Positions 32,390 to 44,534 of a DNA stretch of 64,000 nucleotides are shown here, in pieces. This DNA is from Anas platyrhynchos (lineage: Eukaryota; Chordata; Aves; Anseriformes; Anatidae): the NCBI RefSeq assembly GCF_047663525.1, contig NC_092600.1:1670001-1734000 (forward strand), given 5' to 3'. Position 1 is the first letter of the stretch; each line of letters starts with the position of its first letter. The position numbers and the translations under genes were made by a program. The notes beneath the pieces are model-generated. The model saw only the letters and a program-made list of their open reading frames with translations, was not told where the DNA came from and did not search any database.

Positions 32390-35300
32390 TTTTTTTTTAT
32401 TTTTTTATTTTATTATTTTATTTTTTTTTTAGAATTTGAAGGAAATGGTACATTTGCTGTTGTATAGCAGTGTACATTGGTTTCCAAATGAAATGTAAAG
32501 AGTCTCTATGTTTGTGAAATCACCTGTCTGGCTTTTGAGGCATGAAGTAGCGAGAGTAACTGCCCAGTCTAGTCATTAGGAAAGTTTTAAGCCAAAGGTA
32601 CTTAGCATATGTATATCTTTGGGAAGCAGTAAACCTCATCAATGAAGAAAAACATGAATATATAATTGAACAAAATTACGTTCAAGGAATCAGAAGACAG
32701 TTATTTTGTGAAGATCACAACAGACACTTAATAAGTGGCAAGTAAAGCATCAAAAGGGTGGCTGAAAGCTGAGGATGAATTTGCAAGTCCTGAGAGCACA
32801 GCAAAGAGATTCCCATCTTGGACTGAGAGAAGCCGGGACAAAACCAGACACTGTTATTACAAGGGTGAAGGTGGCTAATGCGTTGGATTGAGAAATCGTA
32901 AGCCTTAGCTAGAGCATTAAGAGGAAATTAATTAGAGGAAATTAAGAGGAAATGCTGAGAACACTGACCAACCCCACAGGTCAAGTGTTCGTTGCGTTAG
33001 TTACTGAGACAGACGTAGCAACAGCAGGAGACAGTGGAACATTTAATTTTGAAAGAGCCCGTCACCTAAAGGTAGCTCCTCAGCAGGGCTCCAGAGGAGA
33101 TGATGGTGCATCCTTAGAGATGGTACAGCTGAGAAACCTCATCCATAGAGAAGACATTAAGCACTCAAATGACAACTTTCATGTGTACCTATAATGATGC
33201 AAGACTGCTACAAATGAGGCAAGGCTGGAGAGCTTGCCTTTACCCCCCCCCCCCCCCCACCTTATTTTATGGTTTGTTTCACTTTTCTGCATAAAACTGA
33301 AAAATACGAGTGAAGTCAGTATTTTACAACAACGTTTGCAGAAATTATGCAATCCTATTAAAAATTAAAGCCTTTCAACCAACCATTGCTGCATGACTTT
33401 AACATTGTTACTGGTTGCACTAAAACCTTACCTTTCCTCCCAAGGTCTCTCAAAACGTGAAAAACACAGGGTGCAACGTGACTTAGTGCTGGGAGGGGAT
33501 GACATCGCTCACTGATGCCAGGCTAAAACTCACAAGGCAAGCACCAACAAATACTGCTGACTGCTTAGAAGCACTAGACCTAACTAAGGTAGCTTTTCAG
33601 CAGAAAAGATCTCTAATTGCAGCATATTTTCACGCAACTGTGTGTAAGCTCAGCTCATACACACAAGAGCATACTTTCACTATTCTTTTGCAGTCAGAGG
33701 GAAATATTTTCATTTTGCTCTTCTGGAAACATTTTACTTTCTGAATTAGCACAGATTAACAGAAAGCTTGGAATGCCTGCAGTCCTCATTTTATGCCCTC
33801 TGCTCTTCAGTAATTACTGGTGCCAGGATAAGAAAATTCAGAGCACTTCAGAGCATTTTAAAATACCATCTGGTTGAGTGTGAGAAAGAGATTGTCAGTG
33901 TTCAGAGGGACTTGATTGCCAATGTGGGGCATCATCCATTTGCAGCCTGGCCCACCTGTTGAAAAGTCAACTTGGGAGAGAAAGGAATGATTCTGTTTCA
34001 AACCAGCCTCACCAAGACACATGAATGAGATTTTTTGGGAGGGAAAAACTGTAAATGTAAGGGCAGGGAAAGTGATGAGGCTGACTGTGCAACATTTAAA
34101 ATTCACATTCAACATACACGGTCCTCTTCGCTACTGTGAATAAAGAGAAGCCTGAGCCTTGAGGCTGTCATTTTCAAGGTGTATAGGCAAAAAAATCAAA
34201 CTCACCCAGAGCCTGGGCTTAGGGAGGTCTCTTGCTGAGGGAAGAGGACACCCAGCCATACTCCTCCTGCGGAGCGTGGTTTACAATGTGGGAACTGAAA
34301 CCCTGGTGTCAACGATAAAAATCAGAAAACAAAGAAACAAAGAATTAGAGACAAACACAGAGTTACTTAAGGTGAACGAACTATAATCACAGATTTCTGG
34401 GCTCCTATCAATTTCATTTTCTGTTAGGTCGTGCCTTTACTCCAGCATGGGGCACAGAGAGAGCTGCAAATGGCATCAGCTTTGTCTGAGACCTTTTCTT
34501 CCAGAAACAAACAAACAAAAACAGCGGCTGATGCCTTCCCTTTGTGTGGAGAAAGGGAAAGCCTTGATTAGTCCATGCATTTCTAATCCTTTACTCTTTT
34601 GTGACGTATTCAGCAAAACCTTAAACACCAGGTTTAAGCTCTCCCTGCAAGAAGCAGATAAGGCATCGTTCCCATGTACCCTTGGCCCCGTCCACTTCTG
34701 CCCAGCCTGTGCCGATCTCCCTGGCAGAGTTAAAACCATTCCCCAAGGAACGCTCCCCAAACAGCAGCCCAGCTGCTGCCCATGGTGCTTCCAGAAAGCA
34801 GTCACCCCCACAGAACACTACAGAACTGTAAACAACATTCCTCCTGTCTTCCTAAGAAAAAGATGTACATGTTTTTTTAGGTCAAGCCTTTTATAAAATT
34901 TCTCAACTTTCCTGGCTTGACACTGGCTTCTGAGCAAGCCGCGGGTCTGCAGCTGTGGCAGAGGGGCTCCCAGGAAGGCCCGCCGTGCTGCAGGATGCTG
35001 GAAGTGCTTCACATACAGAGAAAACAATCGATGTAACATTTACTAACGATGTGCAGTGATGAAATAAAGTTTCCATAAGTGAAGTTACATGAGTCAAAAG
35101 CTGCCCATTTATTAAGATGGATTAAAAATGAAGATAAAGTCTTTCCAAGCCCTACGATCTCCTCATACATCTAGCCTGCCCATTCAGATAAGGGAGGGAA
35201 AAGACCCAACATGATCTCTCACAAATGTCACCCTAGGATGCCCTTTACCCACACCCATCGGTCCCATTTATCACCAAAACACCCACACATTCCTCCTGAT

Positions 35301-38190
35301 GGTGCCTGGGGGCTTCCCCCATGGGCATGCTGCTGCCCACAGCCCTGGAGCATGGGGGACAGAAGAGAAGTGGCTTAAGGGATCCCCAAGCATCACCTCT
35401 GCCATGCTCCAGCACTGTCACCTGCCCCTTGTCAGCAGCTGCCACAGTCTTCAGTGGACAGACCATCGAGGACAGGAGCTGGAGCCTGCTCCTGGCTTTC
35501 AGAAGTTTCCCTTTTCTGGAGCCTGGCGAGGCACAAGCTGCTGCACCATATCCATGCTGCATTACTTAATCGGAGCAGCACAGAAAGCTTATCTGGGCAT
35601 CGTAACTTCGTGCTTATCTAGATGAATGAGCAAAACCAGATACTGCAGATGCAGCTTCCAGCTAATGATGCCTCCAAAAAAAATCCGGAGGTGATGGTAG
35701 CATGTCAGTTCACGTGTCTCACTTCAGGGCCACCTCTCTCAGCACTGCAGTGTGTCGAACTGCCCTTGATTAGATTATTTATTCACTTTCATATTCCTGA
35801 TCATTCCAAATTCAGATGGAGTAACTTCGGGTCAATCCAAGAGTTTGAATTTGCATTCAGTGCTTTTTTTCTCCAGCCTTCAAAAATTCTTCAGAATTAT
35901 TTTATTTTTATTACTACCAATTCTGTTTGTGTTCGTGGTGCCTTCACTCTGCCCATGCTCACAGATCAGATAGATTCCAGACCTGTGGAGACCAAGGTTT
36001 ACAGCATGGAGAAGGTCAAGATCTGTTGCTTTCATCACCCTTTTTGTTCTTAGAGGTGTCCTTCATCTTCTTAACCATGAACTCACATGTAAAAAGCCCT
36101 CAGAACAATGATGAAGCTGAGACTGAAAGCAATGACAACAGTTTGTGTGGGGACACTGAGCCAGTTTAGGGAAAAAAAAAAGACACAGGGAGAGTTTGAA
36201 GTTATTTCATGAAGAAGCAGGGGTAAAAAATGGGAACTGCATCACAAAGTCTTACTGTTTTGGAGTATGTGACAAAATGATGCAATGGTCATGAAAACAT
36301 GAAGAACAAACAGGGCAAAGACAAGCTCATGATAGTGGTATTTGTAATAAATAAACAAAACAATGTAATTCTTGGGAACCAGGAATGAATGTCCTAATTA
36401 AAAAGAAAAGAAAAGCCCATTAAATTTGCCAAGGGAAAAAAGGAATTGTACAGTTCATACAAAGTTCTGGAACAGTGCTGCAATTCCACAGAAGTGATCA
36501 AAAACCCGAAACTCAAAAGGGAGGAAAAGTAAAGAAAGGCTTGAGACAGAAAATCTGTTAGCAGGCAAGTTGGCCAGGAACAAAATGGAGCTGTGCTGTG
36601 TGTGATGAGAAGACCCGAGCAGGAGGGATGGCAGCAGCTCCCCCAGGGACAGGACCAGCTCTGGCATGGGCTGAGCCAGCCCTGGGCAGAGGCAAAGATT
36701 AACAAAAAAATAATAAAAAAAAATTACACAGCAGGCTGGAGGTCCTGCAGCCCTTCAAAACCATGGTGCCCATGCAGGCCTCCAGGGACAGGGTCAGGGT
36801 CAATAGCTTGCCTGGCTGGTGGGTACAGCCCCAGTGCCTGCAGAAGGGGAAGGGGGCTCTGCCCCAAAACAGAACGCCAGTGACTGGGGTCAGCAGGCAG
36901 GGACCTGGGGGTCCGCCTGGGCCAGCCCCTGCTCAGGCAGGGCCACATTGCTGCAGGTTTGTGGGAGGTAAGTTGGAACAGACCATAAAACACTTCTTGC
37001 TGTTGCCGGAAGCGCAGTGGGCCAAAAAAGGGCTTTATGAGTTCATTCCCAGCATTCACAAGTTCAGCTGACAGAGTCTTTCTGCGGGGCTCCCTCGGTT
37101 CCCACTGATGCCACCGAGATCCTGTGCTGCAAGGCCGCGGTCCCTGCAGCTGCGTGATGAGAAGGCACCGCAGATAAACTGGCAGCGCAAAGACACTATC
37201 TAGTGATAGGGATGACAAACCAAGCAAGTGAAACTGGCAGCGACCAGCCAGATGGTTATTCTCAGCTGCACCACATAACCACCGCTGACTCTCCCAGTTT
37301 GAGGCACCGAGACACCGGGGTGTCACTCAGCTGCTGCAGCCTCAGGGCCCCGCTGCCAGCCCTGAGCTGCTCAGCACCACCAGCCAGGCAGCAACGTGCA
37401 GAAAGCAGGCGGTGATGTTAAGCAGACAGAAACATAACGGGGCCCTGAGGTTTGCCACCGCTTCCTCCGAGCAGCCAGAGCACTGCAGGGACAGGAGCGT
37501 GCGGCTGCGAGGCCCTCGGAGCTGCCCACGGTTGGAGCCCCACAGAAGGGAACCAGTAAGGGTTTCCCCGAGGGAACAGGGCTCCCTGGCCTTGCTGCAT
37601 GGCCCCAGTGATCTCAAGCAAAGAACCATGACACTTCCAAGTGAACAAACACTCAGGTGTGACTCCCACAAGCTGTCCCCATCCCAGGCATGGTGGTGCT
37701 GCCCTGCTGGTGCTTCACCACCTGCCCTCCCTGCACATGCTCTGGGCAGTGGCACAGCCTCGAGTTAACTACTTGAGAGAATACCTGCATTTCAGTAACG
37801 TCTTATCAGAATTATTGCACAAACACAGCTGGTTTCTTTCCAGACATTAGTCCACCGATTTTCTGTGGTTGCTTTTTTCTCTGACAGTGCAGTCTTACAT
37901 CGCCTATCAGTGGGCTGCGCCGTTATCAGCGGAGCCGGCCCCGATCTCTGGGGAAGTGTGGTGGGGCTGGCAGCTGCCTGGTCATGCTTCGGGTCATTCT
38001 GTGAGTTGCTGACTGAAAAAAATAAGAGGCCACATCCTTGCATCTTTACTACCTACTTCTGTGGAAATGCTGATTGGGTAAGGAGTATGCCCAAAGATTA
38101 ATCACAAAATTTACTGGAACCTTTCCCTTCCAGAATGTCTCAACATGTGGTCTTTCTTTCTATATCAGTTTCAAAAATCAACCCAAAGTG
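32390..38190. other. Intergenic region between the two cytokine genes
   Basis: No gene was recognised. It begins with a T-rich low-complexity stretch (about 32388-32432) and has a run of 16 C at 33243-33258. GC content rises at about 36.6-37.7 kb, where both strands have chance open frames up to 200 codons with no domain features. No third copy of the 33-nt cytokine exon was found by eye. Confidence 0.5.
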
Positions 38191-38194
38191 TTTA

Positions 38195-38218
38195 TTTCCC
38201 TGTACAGAGAACATAAAA
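38195..38218 (+). promoter_or_regulatory. IL5: IL5 core promoter elements
   Basis: A TATA-like ATAAAA at 38213-38218 lies 54 bases before the chosen ATG, suggesting a start site near 38240 and a short leader, as in mammalian IL5. TTTCC at 38195-38199 is an NFAT half-site. The in-frame ATG at 38218-38220 overlaps the TATA-like box, so it should be upstream of the transcript. Confidence 0.5.
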
Positions 38219-38271
38219 TGGTAGAGGACCAGCGCAGAAGCACTGACAGGTTCTCTGAGCACATCAGAGCA

Positions 38272-40869
38272 ATGAGGACTCATCTGTATCTTATTTTTCT
38301 GGCTGCAGGCATCTATGCTGCTCCCCACATAAGCAATATAGCAGAGTTACTGTCACTACTACAACAGATGAAGAATTCAATGACAGGGGACAGTCTGGTA
38401 AGTTCAATTTATACTCTTTAAATATACAGTTTGATATATTGATGTACTGAATCATCTTATTCTCTAAATACTTAGGTTGTATTGAAAGTTTAATTTTATT
38501 TTCATTGGTGTTAATGATGATATTTGAAAGGCTTAATCAATAAATATATTATTTTTCAGAATCTGAGAATTGAAACTCCAGCTTCTATAGATGTAAGTAA
38601 ACTTTTTTTAATTTTTTTTTTTCATATCTTTAGTCGTTGGAAATTAAGATAGCTTGTAAAGTTATCTCCTAAAATACTCCACTTGTATATAAGTATAAAT
38701 GAAGCTATTATAATGTTATTAAATACTGGTAAAAGGTTATTAAAAATAATCAAGTGAGTCAAAGAAAAATATCTTATGATATAAAAGTAGCCAAGGACAG
38801 TAATACAGCATCTATTCTTGTTCTAGGTTTTTGTAATACTTCTGCAGAACACACACTGATTTTCTGAATCAACTTTTTAAATGATGGACAATAAAAAGGC
38901 AAGAGGAATGAACTCATTCACATTTCTTGCCTGTCCATCTCCATCCTACCTATTTAGTTTTTATTTTTATCAAGCTATTTAGTCTAATTTTAGAACACCT
39001 TTTTATACATGTTCCATCAACGAGGGTAGTTGTATTACCACATCTTGTCCAAATGATGTGGCTTGTGAGAACATCCTAGGACCAAAACACTGACTTACTG
39101 TGTATCCATGAACGGTGCCTGTCTTAACAGGAGGACCAAGTTCCTCTGAGTGCATTTTCTATCTCCGTTTGCTTCTCCAAAAACTTCTCATATTCCTTGG
39201 CACTTCAGAAAGATCCATGTTCCCTCTCTGCGTAAAGGCGATTTTCTCTGCAAGCTGACTTTAAATACAACTTTCTCTTGACACAAACACTGTTAATGAG
39301 ACTCTGTTCTACTGCACATTGACTGGAAATTAGGTTTTAATGTGAGATCACATTCCAGCACAGGGTTCTTCATACTATATCACAGCCAGATAGGTGAGAA
39401 TACACCCAGAGTAGTTAATTTACTGCAGGAACAGTACATCATAGGCATGGTGCTGACCTTCGGCAGCCATCCGTGTTTTCCCCAGCCATTGCTGATTTTT
39501 ACTTCATTTTTATCACCTTCTTTTCCTGTTACACTTCTCCCCGCTCCATCCCTGCTTCTGATAGCAGCGTCCTCCTCATTCCCTCTTTCTGAGTTTAATG
39601 GATTTCTTCCAAAACAACTCCATGCTGGCAAGCATCATCACTCTGTGCTCTGCTTCTGTCTTGTGTCCCCTTCAACCTTTCTGGCCACCTTGCCCAGACC
39701 TTGGAGACAAACGCCAGCTACTGCTTTGCAGAAGAGGACAGGCACGCCTTGTGTGGCACTCCCCGGGGCAGGACAGGGCCACCAGGGCCAGGAGAGCAGA
39801 GCACGCCCATTCCCACTCCCCTCTTAGCACACAGCCGTCAGCTGTCACGGGGGTTAGAGCAGGGAGTAGTTTTGGGTTCAGTTAATTGCTTTCTTTCACA
39901 TTCCAGAGTCAGCCAGTTGCAGCTACTAGCGCAGACAGCATCTTGCATCCAAACTGAAGGCATGAGCCAGAATTATCTGCTGGTACGAGCAGATGTAAGA
40001 AATCAAACCAGTCTTCAGATTGCTGTAAAAAGGCAAGGACTGTGTTTTGAGATGATTCTGTGTTTAATCTGGACATTACAAAACAGAGACTATCAGAAAG
40101 CTGACACAAACTATCAACTGCTAGAGTACCTAAAAGTGGGCACCAGGCAGGCATATGTGCCTAAGTAACTTGCAGACGTGAGCTCTGAAGTCAGTAACAC
40201 CATTTTTGTCACCCAGCCAGCTGGATGTCAGCCAAGAAGACTTATTAATAAACTAATTGTAGTTCATAGTTTCAAATTCCTGTTTCTCAATTTTGGCCTT
40301 TCCTTCCATCTTAGAATGTAAACTGCATTGACACATTGTTTGAAGGAGTGGAACTGTTGAAAAATAATTCTGACTTGAAGAAATTCAGTGTCTTTTTCCA
40401 AAAGTTTGAAAGACTGAAGCAATCTCTCATACCAAGCCTGGCAGAAGAGGTAAGAATTTATTTCTTGGCTATCAGAGATCATGAAGCAGAGACCTGGTAA
40501 ACTGTGCTCCACAGTTTATGACTGAGCCCTTATGCCTGCAAAAGAGGGGTTCATTTTTGGACTGCCTTTTGTTCAGTACATGGAAGAAAAAAACTAGCAT
40601 TATTTCTGCCCCTCTCTTGTTCTAGTCTCCAGGTTGACCCACCTCTAAAATGTGGGTTCATTTGCATTTATAAGGTTTAAGGAAAATTATGTCATTTATA
40701 GAATGATATTAAGGTGAAAAAACTGTACATAATGGTTAAATGCTAAGTATTTTCTTTGTCTTGATTAACTTTTCAGGGGGAATGTGAAACAGAAAGAAGA
40801 AATACAACAAAATTCATAGAAAAACTGATAACATTCATCCGAAAATTATCAAAAGGCACAAGAGCATAG
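38272..40869 (+). CDS. IL5: Interleukin-5 (4 exons)
   Basis: Secreted homodimeric four-helix cytokine that in mammals drives eosinophil and B-cell responses through IL5RA/CSF2RB. Coding exons are 38272-38397 (126 nt), 38560-38592 (33 nt), 40315-40449 (135 nt) and 40777-40869 (93 nt), all phase 0, giving 128 residues. The start MRTHLYLIFLAAGIYA forms a signal peptide comparable to human IL5. Exon 2 NLRIETPASID matches the human LRIPVP exon in size and position. Exon 3 has Cys in NVNC, and exon 4 begins GECETERR, matching human KKCGEERR. These are the two cysteines that cross-link the antiparallel IL5 dimer, and both are kept. Sequons are NNS and NTT. No frameshift or stop interrupts it, so it reads as a working gene. 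An upstream in-frame ATG would add 18 polar residues and bury the signal peptide, so it was not chosen. Confidence 0.9.
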
Positions 40870-43660
40870 GATTACGAGTTCGTAGAATTGCTGTAAATTC
40901 AATGGGCAGTAAAATGTGTGTTTGTTTTAAATGTGCTCCTCCTTTGAGTTAGGATTTGGAAGGACACACCTTCCATTGCAGTGGTACTGTACTTTTTCAT
41001 GTGTGAAATGTGATCTCAGAAAGCGTCAATGGCAAAATGTCATTTGTGTTTCTAGGTGAAAATGTAAATGCTTGATAAAGCATACAGTGCAGGGTATTGT
41101 GGAATTACTTGACTGATCATAAAACCTCCTACTTTCATGTTAAAAGGACAACTTAATTTCAGAGTGCTCACAGCAGGGATGAATATAAATAGATGCAAGC
41201 AAAAGCAACAGGTTCATGCCTCACACCCTATCTAACCCTTGTATAGCCCCGTGGGTTTTGCAAGCTGTGCCATAAATACTGAGCAGCATGTTGAAATGCG
41301 ATATGAATATTTCCTTCATCTTCCTTTAAAGCATCAGTTGTTGAGTCTCAGGAAGGGGCAGCATGCATTTTAACAATGTCTGTTGAGGCTCCATAATTTT
41401 TCAGGTACAAGGTCCAATCTCTGCTAGAAAACCTCCGCTGGTACTGTGTAGCCTCAGCAGAAGGGGTCCACAGATGGGCATTGTTCTTGACAAAGCGTTT
41501 GGAAGACCAGGAACCCTTGTAGAGACCTTTATACCAGTACGCAGCTGATGTTGCTGAAACAGTTAATTTTGCTTGGGGAACTAGTATTGCCTATACTGGG
41601 AAAATCTCAACATTATAATATCCATCTGTAACAAAGAGAATTAATCAATATAATTGGCTTTGTCACTGCTTTGAAGGCAGCTGAGGATGAACTGCAGAAG
41701 TCATATTCACATAATAATCCATCTTTAATGCTCTGCACAAGCTTTGCTGTGTATGCATGTTTTATCAGCAAGCAGCACAAGAACATTGTGCTTGTGCCTA
41801 GCAGTCTGCTCAAAATCTTTCACAAACACTGAGAAACTTCCTGAGATTTTTAGATTTTTCCTTTTACCTGCAGCTTCTTTAGTTCACTGTAGATTTGGTA
41901 ACTAAATAATTTAAAAGATACGGGTATATGTCACTTAAGATAATTAATATATTGTGTTGTTGTCTTTTTTTTTTTGTAAAACTAATGGCAATGATAGGAG
42001 TGGATAGATCAGTCTGAATTTATTTGTATGGTGTCAATTAAATTATATTACATTTCATAGATGTGTATTTTGGAGAAAATATTTATTCTGTATTTTTGCT
42101 ACTTTTCATAAATCGAATAAAAGTGCGTCTCCCTTTTTTTTTTTTTTTGTCTCCCTCTCCCACAAGTTTCACACTTGGGCACACAGAGCAGGGCACCGCC
42201 TGCCCCCCAGAGCAGCAGCACCGGGGGCCCCAAAAGCTGGTGCAGCACCCTCTAGGAGAAAGCAGGGCTTTAATACCATAAATGCATTTTTGAGGAGCTA
42301 AACTGAATCAAAAAGCGAGAAAGAGGCAGAAAGTTAAGGCAGCAGTGCTTCAGCCCGGCTGTTTGGAGGCATCACTCCAGAGGGTGTCAGGGCAGACCAG
42401 CAAAACGCCAGCACGGCTCAAGGGAGCCTCCAGAGGAAGCTCCCGATGATGCCGGCTTTTTAATATGTTGACCTCTTTCATATTTTTGTTATCACTTCTC
42501 ATCGTTTCTCATTCCCACTGTATCAGATCAAGCTCAGAGGTGTCTCTATGCCAGCACAGAAGCAGCCGCTCTGTAAAGGGTAAAGGAAGAAAAATCCCTT
42601 CATTTACTCATTTTTCCATTCTCTCCATGGAGGAACAACACTATGATGCTTTAATGCACCTTTCACAGCAATTCTGATTCTGAGCCCAGGTCCTGACCAA
42701 GTCACAGCAGCACAAGCCACAGCCACTGCAGTGCCACCACTCACCCCAGGCTCTGCAGGGTTGGGGGTCCTGCACAGGGCCACCAGGCAGGGAGCGAGCG
42801 GGTGCTGGCATCATCGGGGTAAACCCACTGATGCCATCACAGAGTGAAAGAGAGCCAAAGATACCAGCATAAATACTTACTGCAAAAAATCCTGGGTCAC
42901 ATCTCACTTGGATCTATGGGTGGTTTCAGGGAAATGAGCAGGGAAGGAGAAGTCAGCAGGTTGTGACGGAGCTGCTAGTGACAAAAATTCAACCCTCCTC
43001 CTGCAGTTATACAAGTATGGAGAGGAAACTTAAGGATCACCCAAAAGAGGGCCTGGAAACCAGAATTCCCCTCCTTTTGCTCCCTAAATACAACTTCAAT
43101 CGCCTTTCTCCTCCCCCCCACCTGCACCCTTTTTCAGGTCTAAAAGGTTCCAGCTGTATTTTAAATATTAACTTCTAAGGGAAGTCTAAGCTAAGAATTT
43201 CCTCTAGCATGCCTAGGAAAAATCAACATGTACTTAACATAAACCCATATTATTTTACTCCACTTAACCTTTTAAACCTTAGCTTTCATACTGCTTGAAT
43301 TGGAGGCGCACAACAGAGACTTGCTCTATAAAATTTTATCCGCCTGGTTTTTATTGGGAGCCTGGAGGACGTGCCCCTACCCCGGAGATACCAGGGGAGC
43401 TCCTTGCAGAGAAATGACGACTTAACACGTTACAAATGTTCTTGCTGCACCGTAGTGCAATTTTATCTCTGTAAAAGAAGGACGCAGATTTGCAAGACTA
43501 ATTATAACTGCAAGCTAACAAATTAAAGCAGCAGAGCAAACGCTTGCGGATGGCAGTGATAAAATTTATTCACCTGCCCACTTGAGGGCAGAATCCCGCG
43601 CCCTGTGCTCGTGGTGCTGTCAGGCTGCTAAAAAAAAATAAAAAATGGGTGCAGCGTTTT
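40870..43660. other. IL5 downstream region, no further gene
   Basis: Apart from the presumed IL5 3' UTR this holds unique non-coding sequence, including a short T tract at about 42134-42148. No exon was recognised. Confidence 0.5.
42116..42121 (+). terminator. IL5: Possible distal IL5 poly(A) signal
   Basis: AATAAA about 1.25 kb after the IL5 stop is the first clear canonical hexamer downstream on this strand. Mammalian IL5 has a much shorter 3' UTR, so a variant hexamer nearer the stop may be used instead. Confidence 0.35.
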
Positions 43661-43663
43661 GAT

Positions 43664-44312
43664 TTTGTTGTTGTGTTTATTTGCTTGGTTTGGTTTTGTG
43701 GGTTAGTTTGTTTGTTTATGCATGTAGATTTTTTTTTGTGTGTTTGGAGGTTTTTTTGACTGCATTTTTTTGTGTTTGGAGGTGTTTTTTTTTTTTGCTA
43801 TTTTTTTTTTTTATTTGGATTTTTTTTGTGTGTGTATTTATTTATTTTATTTATTTATTTTACTATATGTATTTTTTTGTGTTTAGAGTTTTTTTTTTTT
43901 AAACTACATATATTTTTTGTATTTTGAGTTCTGTTTTTTTTTTATTATTATTTATTTTTTTTAATGCGTGTATTTTTCTGTGTTTGGAGTTTTTTTTTGT
44001 TTGTTTTTTGTTTTTTTTTGTACTTCTATTTTTTTGTGTGCATTTATTGTGTGGGTTTTTTTAATTATATGTATTTTTTGTTTGGAGTTTTTTGCTTTTT
44101 ATTTTTTTGCATGTATTTTTCTGTGTTTGGAGGTGGTTTTTTGGTTTGTTGTTTGTTGGGTTTTTTTTGCTTTTTTCTGTGTGCATTTTTTGGTGTTTGG
44201 AGTTTCTTTTTAATTTTTTTTTTTTACTTTTTTTGTGCGTGCATTTTTTTCTGTTTGGCGTTTCTTTTTTTTCTTTTTTTCTTTTTTTTTTTTTCTTCGT
44301 TTGTTTTGTCGT
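43664..44312 (+). repeat. Degenerate T/G-rich tandem repeat
   Basis: Irregular T runs are separated by recurring GTGTTTGGAG-type and GCATGTATTTTT-type words, with copies near 43738, 43771, 43979, 44076, 44123 and 44192. Spacing varies, so it is a diverged minisatellite rather than a simple homopolymer. The strand bias is extreme: T and G dominate while A and C are rare. Open frames across it encode only Phe/Val/Cys-rich low complexity and are not genes. Confidence 0.85.
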
Positions 44313-44488
44313 TTGTGGGTGCCGCTGCTCCCCAGGTGCCTCCTCGTTGGGGGGGGTTTTCCCATCGCGGTCGGGTTTTCCCGGGGGGGCGCGGCTGGAA
44401 GTCCCGGCCGGTTCCTGCCCGGGCCCCCCCCCGGGGCCGGGATTCCCGGGGCCCGGCGCCCCCCCGCGGCCGGCCCGGGTACGGCGGA

Positions 44489-44497
44489 TTCCGGGAA
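44489..44497. promoter_or_regulatory. GAS/STAT site (TTCCGGGAA)
   Basis: Perfect palindromic TTCNNNGAA, the consensus for STAT1, STAT5 and related dimers. It lies in the orphan CpG island, 23 bases from a perfect ISRE. It also contains ETS-type GGAA cores, so ETS binding is an alternative. Confidence 0.6.
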
Positions 44498-44520
44498 GCG
44501 CCTCTCGCCGCTCCTCCTGC

Positions 44521-44534
44521 GGGAAACCGAAACT
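44521..44534 (+). promoter_or_regulatory. ISRE (GGGAAACCGAAACT)
   Basis: Matches the interferon-stimulated response element consensus RNGAAANNGAAACT at every defined base. IRF1, IRF2, IRF9/STAT complexes and other IRFs bind such sites. Function here is inferred from the motif alone. Confidence 0.65.

Noticed and set aside
36724-37326. 200-codon minus-strand frame between the cytokine genes
   Set aside because: No signal peptide, domain or splice support. It lies in a locally GC-rich patch with open frames on the other strand too.
38218-38271. Upstream in-frame ATG as the IL5 start
   Set aside because: It overlaps the TATA-like box and would place 18 polar residues before the signal peptide. 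The ATG at 38272 matches the mammalian IL5 start.
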